Below are positions 6,814 through 13,662 of a stretch of DNA of 20,565 bases, piece by piece. A program made the translations under genes and the position numbers. Numbering within the stretch: the first letter of the stretch is position 1; each line of letters opens with the position of its first letter. The notes beneath the pieces are model-generated. The model saw only the letters and a program-made list of their open reading frames with translations. It ran no database searches and had not been told where the DNA came from. The DNA is from an uncultured Lactobacillus sp. (GTDB taxonomy: Bacteria; Bacillota; Bacilli; Lactobacillales; Lactobacillaceae): assembly GCF_902491705.1 (NCBI RefSeq), contig NZ_CABUIW010000038.1, forward strand, positions 1-20,565, in the 5' to 3' direction.

Positions 6814-8583
6814 TTAATCAAAAGCCATTTGATCAGTATAAAGTTTGTAGTAAAAGCCTTTTTCTTTCAATAGCTTTTCGTGGCTACCTTCTTCAATTAC
6901 GTTACCGTCTTTTAATACAACTATCTTGTTAGAATTCAAAATGGTCTTTAAACGGTGAGCAATTACGAAACTAGTTCTACCCGCAATTACGGCATCCATC
7001 GCCTTTTGAATCTTTTCTTCAGTAACAGTATCTACGTTTGAAGTTGCTTCATCCAAGATCAAGAAGTCTGGATTGGTCAAAATGGTTCTAGCAATTGAAA
7101 CCAATTGTTTTTGACCAGTAGAAAAGACTGAGCTACTGTCGCTTACCTGCGTTTCATATCCGTCTGGCAAACTTTCAATAAAGTCATGGATATTTGCCTG
7201 CTTAGCCGCACTAATTACTTCATCCATACTTGCGTCTGGTTTACCATAGCGAATATTATCCGCAATCGTGCCACTAAACAAAACGGAATCCTGTAAAACA
7301 ATACCGACATTGTTTCTAAGTGATTCAAGTTGAATATCACGCACATCGGTACCATCAAACGTTACTTTACCAGAATTTACATCGTAAAAACGGTTAAGTA
7401 AGTTCATAATCGTGGTTTTACCTGATCCAGTAGGTCCAACTAGCGCTACAGATTGACCCTTATTAACAGAAATATTTACCCCATGCAAAATTTCTTTATT
7501 CTTATCATAGCCAAAGTGAACATTCTCTAATTTTACAGAGTCCTTCAGACCATGCAAAATCTTGCCGTTAGGCACAGCATCTTCGTCTTTTTGCTCTTCA
7601 ACTGTAGCTAATCTTCTAGCACCAGTTAAAGCAAGTTGGATCATAGAATAAATTGAAGTAACCTGCGTTAATGGTTGGAAGTAGGTTTGTGAGTATTCAA
7701 CAAACGTTACAATCAATCCAAGACCAATTGCTTGGCTTACTTGACCTGAAATAATCATCCAAGCACCCATCGCAATTACGATAGCTAAGTTAAGCAAGTT
7801 TAAACCGTTCATTAATGGGAACAAAATACCTGAGTAAAATTGTCCCTTAAACATCGCATTTCTAACGCGGTTGTTATAGGTCTTAAAACCAGCAACTGAT
7901 TCTTTACGCAAATTGTTAGTAATAATTACTTTCTCACCATTGATTTGTTCAGTGATGTAACCATTAAGATCACCAATTTCATCTTGTTGCTTATCAAGAT
8001 AAATACGCGCTTTTTTCATGATTAATACACTGACAATCAAGATTAATGGCGTAGTTGCAATGGTAGTCCAAGCCAGTTGCACATTTACTGTGAACATAAT
8101 AATGATCGTACCAATGAACATTATTCCCTGAGAAATGATTTCAAAAATCGCGTTGTTCATTGCGTTGAAGATGTTATCAAGGTCGGAAGTAAATAATGAA
8201 AGAAGCTTACCATCCTGGTGGGTATCAAAGTAGCGGACCAACATTCTTTGGAATTTAGCAAACAGATTCTCTCTCATGTCGTTAGTAGAATCCGCGTTGA
8301 ACTTGGACATAACCATCCAGGCAATAAAGATCGCTACTTGACTTAATACATAAAAGCCTAGCATTGCCCATAATGCACTATAAAAAGTAGAAAGACTAGC
8401 TGTGCCTTTTCTTAGATCAGTCAAATAATTGGTTAAATCTGTTACGGCACGTCCCAAGAAGGTTGGCGCAATAACTTGTGCACCACTGGAAATCAAAGAA
8501 AGAACAACTACAATAGTGATTCCTTTCCAATAAGGCTTTAAATATTTTGCAAAATACTTAATTGCTTTTCTTGTATCGCTCAT
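6814..8583 (-). CDS. Heterodimeric ABC multidrug exporter, subunit with the catalytic Walker B
   Basis: A 589-aa half-transporter: an N-terminal six-helix membrane domain (about 1-325) and a C-terminal nucleotide-binding domain. Walker A is GPTGSGKT (383-390), Walker B FLILDEATS with catalytic Glu512, and the switch is His542 in FVIAHRLKT. The signature is degenerate: FSTGQ (487-491) in place of LSGGQ. The partner encoded just upstream has the opposite defects, so the pair has one normal and one decayed ATP site, the arrangement known from LmrCD, BmrCD and TM287/288. Its ATG overlaps the partner's stop by one base (TAATG). The role is probably efflux of drugs or lipophilic compounds, which the adjacent marR gene supports. 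Confidence 0.9.
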   Translation of the reverse strand: MSDTRKAIKYFAKYLKPYWKGITIVVVLSLISSGAQVIAPTFLGRAVTDLTNYLTDLRKGTASLSTFYSALWAMLGFYVLSQVAIFIAWMVMSKFNADSTNDMRENLFAKFQRMLVRYFDTHQDGKLLSLFTSDLDNIFNAMNNAIFEIISQGIMFIGTIIIMFTVNVQLAWTTIATTPLILIVSVLIMKKARIYLDKQQDEIGDLNGYITEQINGEKVIITNNLRKESVAGFKTYNNRVRNAMFKGQFYSGILFPLMNGLNLLNLAIVIAMGAWMIISGQVSQAIGLGLIVTFVEYSQTYFQPLTQVTSIYSMIQLALTGARRLATVEEQKDEDAVPNGKILHGLKDSVKLENVHFGYDKNKEILHGVNISVNKGQSVALVGPTGSGKTTIMNLLNRFYDVNSGKVTFDGTDVRDIQLESLRNNVGIVLQDSVLFSGTIADNIRYGKPDASMDEVISAAKQANIHDFIESLPDGYETQVSDSSSVFSTGQKQLVSIARTILTNPDFLILDEATSNVDTVTEEKIQKAMDAVIAGRTSFVIAHRLKTILNSNKIVVLKDGNVIEEGSHEKLLKEKGFYYKLYTDQMAFD

Positions 8584-10313
8584 TATTCCACTCCTTTCTT
8601 ACCTTTTTGTGTCTTGAAGATTTCTTGATATACAGGTGAAGTCTTCAATAATTCTTCATGTGTGCCTTGTGCCACTAATTTTCCATCATCTAAGACTAAA
8701 ATCGTATCTGCATTAACTACTGAAACAATCTTTTCCGCAATGATAAATGTAGTGGTATCTGGCAATTCATGTTCTAAGGCTTGTTGAACCTTCTTTTCTG
8801 ATTCAGCATCCAAAGCTGAAGTTGAATCATCTAAAATCAAGATTGGAGACTTAGAAATCAAGCCACGAGCAATTGATAATCTCTGCTTTTGACCACCAGA
8901 GAAGTTGGCGGAACGCTCTTCTACTTCGTGGTCAAAGGAGTCGTTATAGCGGTTAATGAATTCTGATGCTTGAGCCATGTTAGCAGCACGTTGTAATTCA
9001 TGAAGCTTGGCGTGTGACTTACCTTGGCGCAAGTTAGAAGCAATCGTACCTGAGAATAAAACGGCACGTTGCAAAACAAATGAAACGGTGTTACGCAATG
9101 CGTCTTCAGTTACATCCTTAACGTTTTTACCGCCAATTTTAATTTCACCCTTGGTTGGATCATAAAGTCGAGCAATAAGCTGGGCCAAAGTGGACTTACC
9201 AGAACCTGTTGCACCAACGATACCTACCATTTGACCAGGCTTAATCTTGAATGAAATATCCTTCAAAGTTTCATCATCACCATCAGGGTAAGTGAATGAA
9301 ACATGTTCAAATTCAACGCTACCAGTTAATGGCTCAGTGGAACCTTCAGTCACAAATTTAACATCGGGTTCAGTGTCGAGTACTTCTTTAATACGACCTA
9401 AAGAAATGTTACCTCTGGCAAATTGCATCATGGTCATTCCGGCAATCATAATGGTCCAAAGAAGTGTCAAAATATAGTTAACAAACGGACTAACTACAGC
9501 TACATCAGTTGGATGCTGGGTAATGCTTTTACCAATTAAGAAAACAACTAAGGTAATTACTAAGTATGCAATTAATTGGAAGGCTGGCATAATTGCTGAG
9601 AACCAGTAACCAATTACAATATTGTAATCATTTAACTTATCTGAAGTCTGATTGAACTTCTTAATTTCTTGTGGTCCTTGGTTAAATGACTTAACCACAC
9701 GAACACCTTGCAAAGTTTCTTGTGCTCGGCCAGAAATTTTATCCATTGTTTTTTGGAATTTATCAAACAAGCTGTTCATTTGTTTTAAAACATAAACTCC
9801 AAAACCCATGATCAAAATAACCATTACCACTGTTGCCCACCAATAACGTGGGATGATAATAATACAGAAAATGAATGAACCCACAATCAAGATTGGCATT
9901 CTAAGCAGTTGCATGAAAAGCTGCATTATCATGTTCATGATCTGGTTCATATCGTTGATCAAACGCGTAGTTAATGAACCGGCTGAGAACTTTTCAATAT
10001 TACCAAATGAAAAACTCTGAATCTTAGCGTATGTGTCTTCACGCAAATCACTTGTTACACCTTGGGCAATTCGTGCAGCATAATAAACATTAAAAATACC
10101 GGCAACGATTGCAATGATCCCAAGAGCAATTAAGATAATTCCGTCTTGAATTACCGCTTGCTTTTGGTCTGCCATAATCGCACGCTGAATGTTTTCTAGT
10201 AATCGTGGTTGATAAAGGCTGGAAAAAGCTGAAACGATAATTGCCACCAAAGCTAACGCTACGTCTTTTTTATAGCGTTTGAAATATGGCTTCAAAATAT
10301 TAAATGTTTGCAT
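8583..10313 (-). CDS. Heterodimeric ABC multidrug exporter, subunit with degenerate catalytic site
   Basis: A 576-aa half-transporter with a membrane domain (about 1-315) and an ATPase domain. Walker A is GATGSGKST (367-375) and the signature is near-normal FSGGQ (471-475). The catalytic Glu after Walker B is Asp (ILILDDSTS, Asp496) and the switch His is Glu (IIAEK, Glu527). These are the typical changes of the degenerate half of heterodimeric exporters; the normal ATP site is made of the partner's Walker motifs and this subunit's signature. The ATG at 10313 shares a base with the marR stop and has a GAAAGGAG ribosome site. It is co-transcribed with marR and the following exporter gene. Confidence 0.9.
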   Translation of the reverse strand: MQTFNILKPYFKRYKKDVALALVAIIVSAFSSLYQPRLLENIQRAIMADQKQAVIQDGIILIALGIIAIVAGIFNVYYAARIAQGVTSDLREDTYAKIQSFSFGNIEKFSAGSLTTRLINDMNQIMNMIMQLFMQLLRMPILIVGSFIFCIIIIPRYWWATVVMVILIMGFGVYVLKQMNSLFDKFQKTMDKISGRAQETLQGVRVVKSFNQGPQEIKKFNQTSDKLNDYNIVIGYWFSAIMPAFQLIAYLVITLVVFLIGKSITQHPTDVAVVSPFVNYILTLLWTIMIAGMTMMQFARGNISLGRIKEVLDTEPDVKFVTEGSTEPLTGSVEFEHVSFTYPDGDDETLKDISFKIKPGQMVGIVGATGSGKSTLAQLIARLYDPTKGEIKIGGKNVKDVTEDALRNTVSFVLQRAVLFSGTIASNLRQGKSHAKLHELQRAANMAQASEFINRYNDSFDHEVEERSANFSGGQKQRLSIARGLISKSPILILDDSTSALDAESEKKVQQALEHELPDTTTFIIAEKIVSVVNADTILVLDDGKLVAQGTHEELLKTSPVYQEIFKTQKGKKGVE

Positions 10314-10753
10314 TAATTACTCCTTTCTTCATTTAAAAAATGCCAAAAAGTATTACTCCACTCCTCATTTAAAGCAGTTAATTGCTTCATCTTTTCTTTG
10401 CCTAATTTTTGAGCTGTCTTTTCTTCAATTTTAAACAAAGACTTTAACTTCTCTTGAGCATACTTTCTTCCATTTGGCGTTAATTCACAAAAGCGTACTC
10501 GCTTGTCTTCTGGATCAACCGTCATCAGTAAATACCCTGCATCACTTAATTGTTTAATTCCCTTATTAATTGATTGCTTAGGAAAATCTGACAGATCTAC
10601 TAATTGTTTTTGCGTTAATCTCTTACGAATAGTTAACTCATACAAAATCATCGTTAAGTAGCTAGGCATATGATGAGTTTGATCCCAATAAGTATAAGCA
10701 CGACTGCCATGAACAATCGCCAGATTTAATTTTTCAGTATCACTAATTGACAT
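10313..10753 (-). CDS. MarR-family transcriptional regulator of the exporter operon
   Basis: A 146-aa winged-helix DNA-binding protein. The helix-turn-helix is at about 52-78 (LTQKQLVDLSDFPKQSINKG), followed by the wing with the typical DPEDKRVRFCELTPNGRKYA segment (about 80-100). A helical C-terminal dimerisation region ends the protein. It is the first gene of a three-gene operon with the two exporter subunits, joined by one-base stop/start overlaps. A perfect palindrome over its -10 box is the likely operator, so autorepression relieved by an exported compound is the simplest model (inference). The ribosome site is GAGGTGAAGAA. Confidence 0.9.
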   Translation of the reverse strand: MSISDTEKLNLAIVHGSRAYTYWDQTHHMPSYLTMILYELTIRKRLTQKQLVDLSDFPKQSINKGIKQLSDAGYLLMTVDPEDKRVRFCELTPNGRKYAQEKLKSLFKIEEKTAQKLGKEKMKQLTALNEEWSNTFWHFLNEERSN

Positions 10754-10780
10754 TTCTTCACCTCACAGTTAGTCTCTACA

Positions 10781-10802
10781 TGTACTAAAATATATTAGTA
10801 CA
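10781..10802. promoter_or_regulatory. Palindromic operator over the marR promoter
   Basis: TGTACTAA and TTAGTACA form a perfect 8-bp inverted repeat with a 6-bp AATATA centre. It covers the -10 region of the marR promoter, so a bound MarR dimer would block RNA polymerase. Confidence 0.75.
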
Positions 10803-10820
10803 CAGGTGGACTAAAGTCAA
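10792..10820 (-). promoter_or_regulatory. Promoter of the marR-exporter operon
   Basis: On the minus strand TTGACT (10820-10815), a 17-bp spacer and TAATAT (10797-10792), upstream of a good ribosome site and the marR ATG at 10753. Confidence 0.75.
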
Positions 10821-10853
10821 CTTCTTTTTAAAGATTTATAATAGAATGAAAAT

Positions 10854-10874
10854 GTCTTTCATTTTTTGAAAGAC
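10854..10874. repeat. Perfect inverted repeat in the promoter of the orphan binding-protein gene
   Basis: GTCTTTCA and TGAAAGAC form a perfect 8-bp inverted repeat around TTTTT. It occupies the -35 region of the plus-strand promoter at 10879-10887, so it could be an operator. It has no following T-run and does not resemble a terminator. Confidence 0.6.
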
Positions 10875-10878
10875 CATC

Positions 10879-10887
10879 TGGTATAAT
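10879..10887 (+). promoter_or_regulatory. Extended -10 promoter of the orphan binding-protein gene
   Basis: TGGTATAAT: a consensus TATAAT preceded by the extended TGn. There is no good -35 box at 17 bp. The RNA would begin near 10894, about 28 nt before the TTG start codon. Confidence 0.7.
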
Positions 10888-10921
10888 TAAAAAATCAATA
10901 TGAAGACAAGGTGGAGGTATA

Positions 10922-11740
10922 TTGAAGAAGAAAAACTTTTTACTTACTTTTTTAATAGTTTTAATTGCTATTACATTATCTGCATGTGGACAAAAGAAGA
11001 ACGAAAATGTCTACCAAAAAGTTGAGCAAACTAAGACAATCAATTGGGGCGTTAAGGCAGACACGCCTTTATTTGGATCAATGAGCATTAAAGATGGCAA
11101 GATTCGCGGATTCGAAATTGATCTTGCAAATGCTTTGACTCATAAAATGCTTGGTAAAAACGCCAAAGCAAACTTTGTTACAACAACTGCCAATACTAAA
11201 ATTCAATTACTAAAAAATAAAAACATCGATGCGGTAATTGCCGCAATGACCATTACGCCTGAGCGTAAAAAACAAGTTGATTTCAGCAAGCCATACTTCC
11301 CTGCTGGACAATCAATCATGGTGGCTAAAAATAGTCCAATTCATACGGTGAAAGACTTAAATAATAAAAAAGTGCTTGTAGTTAAAGGAACAACCGCTGC
11401 TGATGCAATCAAAAAATTTGCTCCTAAAGCTGAGATCTTGCAATTTGATGATTATGGTCAAGCCTTTGCAGCTTTAAAAGCAGAACAAGGCGACGCTTTT
11501 GTAACAGATAACGGTATTTTAGCTGGTATCTTGCATGATAACTCTGGCTACAAGTTAACTGGTGGTACCTTCACCAACCAGCCATACGGAATTGCCGTTA
11601 ATAAAGGACAAAAGCAAATGCTTGATCATATCAACACTGCTTTAAACGAATTAGAAAAAGACGGCACCTACAACCGGCTAGTTCAAAAATGGTTTGGCAA
11701 TATTCCAGGCTTTGACACTAAAAAAATAGACAAAAATTAA
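10922..11740 (+). CDS. Orphan amino acid-binding lipoprotein, paralogue of the importer's binding protein
   Basis: A 272-aa extracellular solute-binding protein of family 3 with a lipobox (TLSAC, lipidated Cys22). It aligns along its whole length with the binder encoded at 1690-2505, sharing blocks such as ENVYQKVEQ/QNVYQKVEQ, FVTTTANT, MTITPER, YGIAVNKGQ and DGTYNRL. The start codon is TTG, supported by GGTGGAGG just upstream. No permease or ATPase gene is next to it; it stands alone between its own promoter and a terminator. It probably delivers a related amino acid to the importer encoded at 378-3257 or to a similar permease elsewhere (inference). Without a T-box it escapes the tRNA control of the other copy. 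Confidence 0.92.
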   Translation: MKKKNFLLTFLIVLIAITLSACGQKKNENVYQKVEQTKTINWGVKADTPLFGSMSIKDGKIRGFEIDLANALTHKMLGKNAKANFVTTTANTKIQLLKNKNIDAVIAAMTITPERKKQVDFSKPYFPAGQSIMVAKNSPIHTVKDLNNKKVLVVKGTTAADAIKKFAPKAEILQFDDYGQAFAALKAEQGDAFVTDNGILAGILHDNSGYKLTGGTFTNQPYGIAVNKGQKQMLDHINTALNELEKDGTYNRLVQKWFGNIPGFDTKKIDKN

Positions 11741-11773
11741 AAGGCATAAAACTATAAAAGTTTTATGCCTTTT
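11741..11773. terminator. Bidirectional terminator
   Basis: A 12-bp perfect stem (AGGCATAAAACT with AGTTTTATGCCT), flanked by TTTT on the plus strand and by A-rich sequence that reads TTTTAATTTTT on the minus strand. It lies between convergent genes ending at 11740 (+) and 11790 (-). Confidence 0.9.
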
Positions 11774-11789
11774 TGATATCAATTTTCAT

Positions 11790-12560
11790 TTAGTGGGAAC
11801 TATACATAGCACGCCACATTTCTTCCATCTTGGCTAAAGCATGCCAGTCACCTTTTTGACACATCATATACAATTCATATGCAGGATCATAAGCGGCTGT
11901 ATTACCCTTAACTTCTTTCAAATACGCATCAACTACATTAATTAACATAAAGCGGAAACGTTCAATTTCATTGCGGCTAAAAAATGTATCAAAATATTTA
12001 GTTGCTAGCTTATTAACGTCAGCATTAGATGCATTTTTAAGCAAATCAGGATTTTCACGATAGTTAATTAAAACTCCTTCATCAATCCCAGTTTGCTTGC
12101 TCAATTCACCGAGGTCAACATTTTCATCACTTAACAGCTGATTGCAACGCTCCACATCAGTCATAATATGTGGTTTACGCATTGGCATCGGCATTGGAAT
12201 TCTCTTAGATAATTGCGCAATAATATTGCGAGCAGCCTGCTTCATTAAGTGAGGCGCAGTTTCTTCAGGAAGACTTTGTTTAACTACTTTTCCAATCACA
12301 AAAGTGTGATCTGTAACTTCATATCTTTGCGTAGTTTGATTAAACTCTTCACCACATACGCCACTGACAGTGACATCAGCAGTAGAAGCTTGATCATAGT
12401 CAAAAAAGATATGTTTTTTATCACCAGTAAGCGGTGAAAATGGCATGTTATCAGTAGTAAAGACCTGTACATATACCAAATAATTCAAGTCGTTATCCTT
12501 GAACATCTTAATTGCACGGTCTTCCATAAAATCTTCATAAATCATATCTTGTTTTGGCAT
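11790..12560 (-). CDS. Unrecognised 256-aa cytoplasmic protein
   Basis: I do not recognise this family. There is no signal peptide or membrane segment. An N-terminal part (about 1-110) is rich in beta-type sequence and acidic residues. A short linker has alternating Met-Pro (RIPMPMPMRKP, about 119-129). A helical C-terminal part includes a stretch that could be a helix-turn-helix-like fold (VDLGELSKQTGIDEGVLINY, about 148-167) and ends in a Trp/Met-rich tail (KMEEMWRAMYSSH). The gene is monocistronic: its own extended -10 promoter, a TACAnnTGTA palindrome over that promoter, a strong ribosome site (GGAGGGG), and a terminator shared with the convergent gene. A role in a stress or metal response would be only a guess from the operator. 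The coding call is firm. Confidence 0.75.
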   Translation of the reverse strand: MPKQDMIYEDFMEDRAIKMFKDNDLNYLVYVQVFTTDNMPFSPLTGDKKHIFFDYDQASTADVTVSGVCGEEFNQTTQRYEVTDHTFVIGKVVKQSLPEETAPHLMKQAARNIIAQLSKRIPMPMPMRKPHIMTDVERCNQLLSDENVDLGELSKQTGIDEGVLINYRENPDLLKNASNADVNKLATKYFDTFFSRNEIERFRFMLINVVDAYLKEVKGNTAAYDPAYELYMMCQKGDWHALAKMEEMWRAMYSSH

Positions 12561-12585
12561 GATAAGTCTTCCCCTCCTTCCTCAC

Positions 12586-12599
12586 ATTACAGCTGTAAT
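12586..12599. promoter_or_regulatory. TACAnnTGTA palindrome (cop-box / BlaI-type operator candidate)
   Basis: ATTACAGCTGTAAT is a perfect 14-bp palindrome that contains TACAGCTGTA, a match to the TACANNTGTA motif bound by the CopY/BlaI/MecI family. It overlaps the end of the -10 box and the transcription start of the 256-aa protein gene. No regulator of that family is encoded in this window. Confidence 0.55.
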
Positions 12600-12606
12600 T
12601 ATAACA
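12598..12606 (-). promoter_or_regulatory. Extended -10 promoter of the 256-aa protein gene
   Basis: On the minus strand TGTTATAAT, a consensus -10 with the TGn extension; the -35 is weak (TATCAT at 17 bp). The palindrome at 12586-12599 overlaps its downstream edge. Confidence 0.65.
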
Positions 12607-12648
12607 AATATTAACTAAAAATGATAATCCCTCAGCTATTTATTAGAT

Positions 12649-13569
12649 TTAGGCTAGATAATTACCTGCAGCAAGGTACAAGTCGTACCATTCTTGTCTA
12701 GTAAGTGCAATTTCACTACCTTTAGCAGCATCTTTAATATGCTCTGGATTCATTGAGCCGACTAACATCTGAATATTTGCAGGATGACGCAAAATCCAAG
12801 CAGCAGCAATCGCATTTTTGCCAACATCATATTTATCAGCTAATTTTTGTAATTCTGCATTTAATTTAGGGAAGCCATCATTATTGATGAACGTTCCTTC
12901 AAACATCCCGTATTGGAATGGTGACCAAGCTTGGACAGTCACATGATGCAAGCGGGCATAGTCTAAAAATTGTCCATCACGATCAATAGAAGAATCATCA
13001 AGCATATTCGTGTGCATTCCAAAATCAATCATTCCTGTATGTTTCAACCCAAATTGCAATTGGTTAAACATTAGGCGTTGGCTAAGCGCACTTTGTAACA
13101 ATTCAAATTGAGCAGAATCAAAGTTTGAAACACCAAAAAAGCGTACCTTACCACTTGCTTGAAGCTCATCAAAGGCTTCAGCCACTTCTTCTGGATCAAA
13201 CAGGGCGTCAGGTCTATGCAAAACAAGAGAATCCAAATAATCGATTCCCATTCTGCTTAAAATTCCATCAACGCCCTTTAAGATATGTTCTTTTGAAAAA
13301 TCATAACGTTTTCCAGGTACAATACCAGTTTTGGATTGAATGAATAAATCTTCACGCTTAATATGCATCTGCTTTAGCGCTTGACCAAAGACCTCTTCAG
13401 ATTTGCCACCGCCATAAATATCGGCAGAATCAATAAAATTAATTCCTGAATCATAAGCTGCTTGAATAGCAACTTGAGCTTCAGGAATACTCTTTTGATC
13501 CATTCTCATAATTCCTAAGGCCATCGCAGGAATATCTAAAGTAGTACAGCCCATCTTTATTTGCTTCAT
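12649..13569 (-). CDS. Aldo/keto reductase
   Basis: A 306-aa NADPH-dependent oxidoreductase with the (beta/alpha)8 barrel of the aldo/keto reductase superfamily. The catalytic tetrad is visible: Asp47 (NFIDSAD), Tyr52 (DIYGGG), Lys80 (IQSKTG) and His118 (LVLHRPD). The cofactor-binding C-terminal part includes QAWSPF (about 218-223) and the VGSMNPEHI segment (about 278-286). Length and motifs place it near the E. coli YdhF type. The physiological substrate is unknown. The ATG at 13569 has a ribosome site GAAAGGA. It lies downstream of the ABC-F gene on the same strand but is separated from it by a terminator, so it is probably transcribed alone. Confidence 0.92.
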   Translation of the reverse strand: MKQIKMGCTTLDIPAMALGIMRMDQKSIPEAQVAIQAAYDSGINFIDSADIYGGGKSEEVFGQALKQMHIKREDLFIQSKTGIVPGKRYDFSKEHILKGVDGILSRMGIDYLDSLVLHRPDALFDPEEVAEAFDELQASGKVRFFGVSNFDSAQFELLQSALSQRLMFNQLQFGLKHTGMIDFGMHTNMLDDSSIDRDGQFLDYARLHHVTVQAWSPFQYGMFEGTFINNDGFPKLNAELQKLADKYDVGKNAIAAAWILRHPANIQMLVGSMNPEHIKDAAKGSEIALTRQEWYDLYLAAGNYLA

Positions 13570-13621
13570 AATGAAAGTCCTTTCAAAAACTATTTTCCTT
13601 AATTATGCTCCTTTTTAGGGC

Positions 13622-13655
13622 AAAACAAAACTGATTTACCAAATGGCAAATCAGT
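13622..13655 (-). terminator. Terminator of the ABC-F gene
   Basis: On the minus strand ACTGATTTGCC pairs with GGTAAATCAGT (11 bp, one G-U pair, ATTT loop), followed by TTTTGTTTTG. It starts 8 nt after the ABC-F stop codon. Confidence 0.88.
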
Positions 13656-13662
13656 AATAGCT

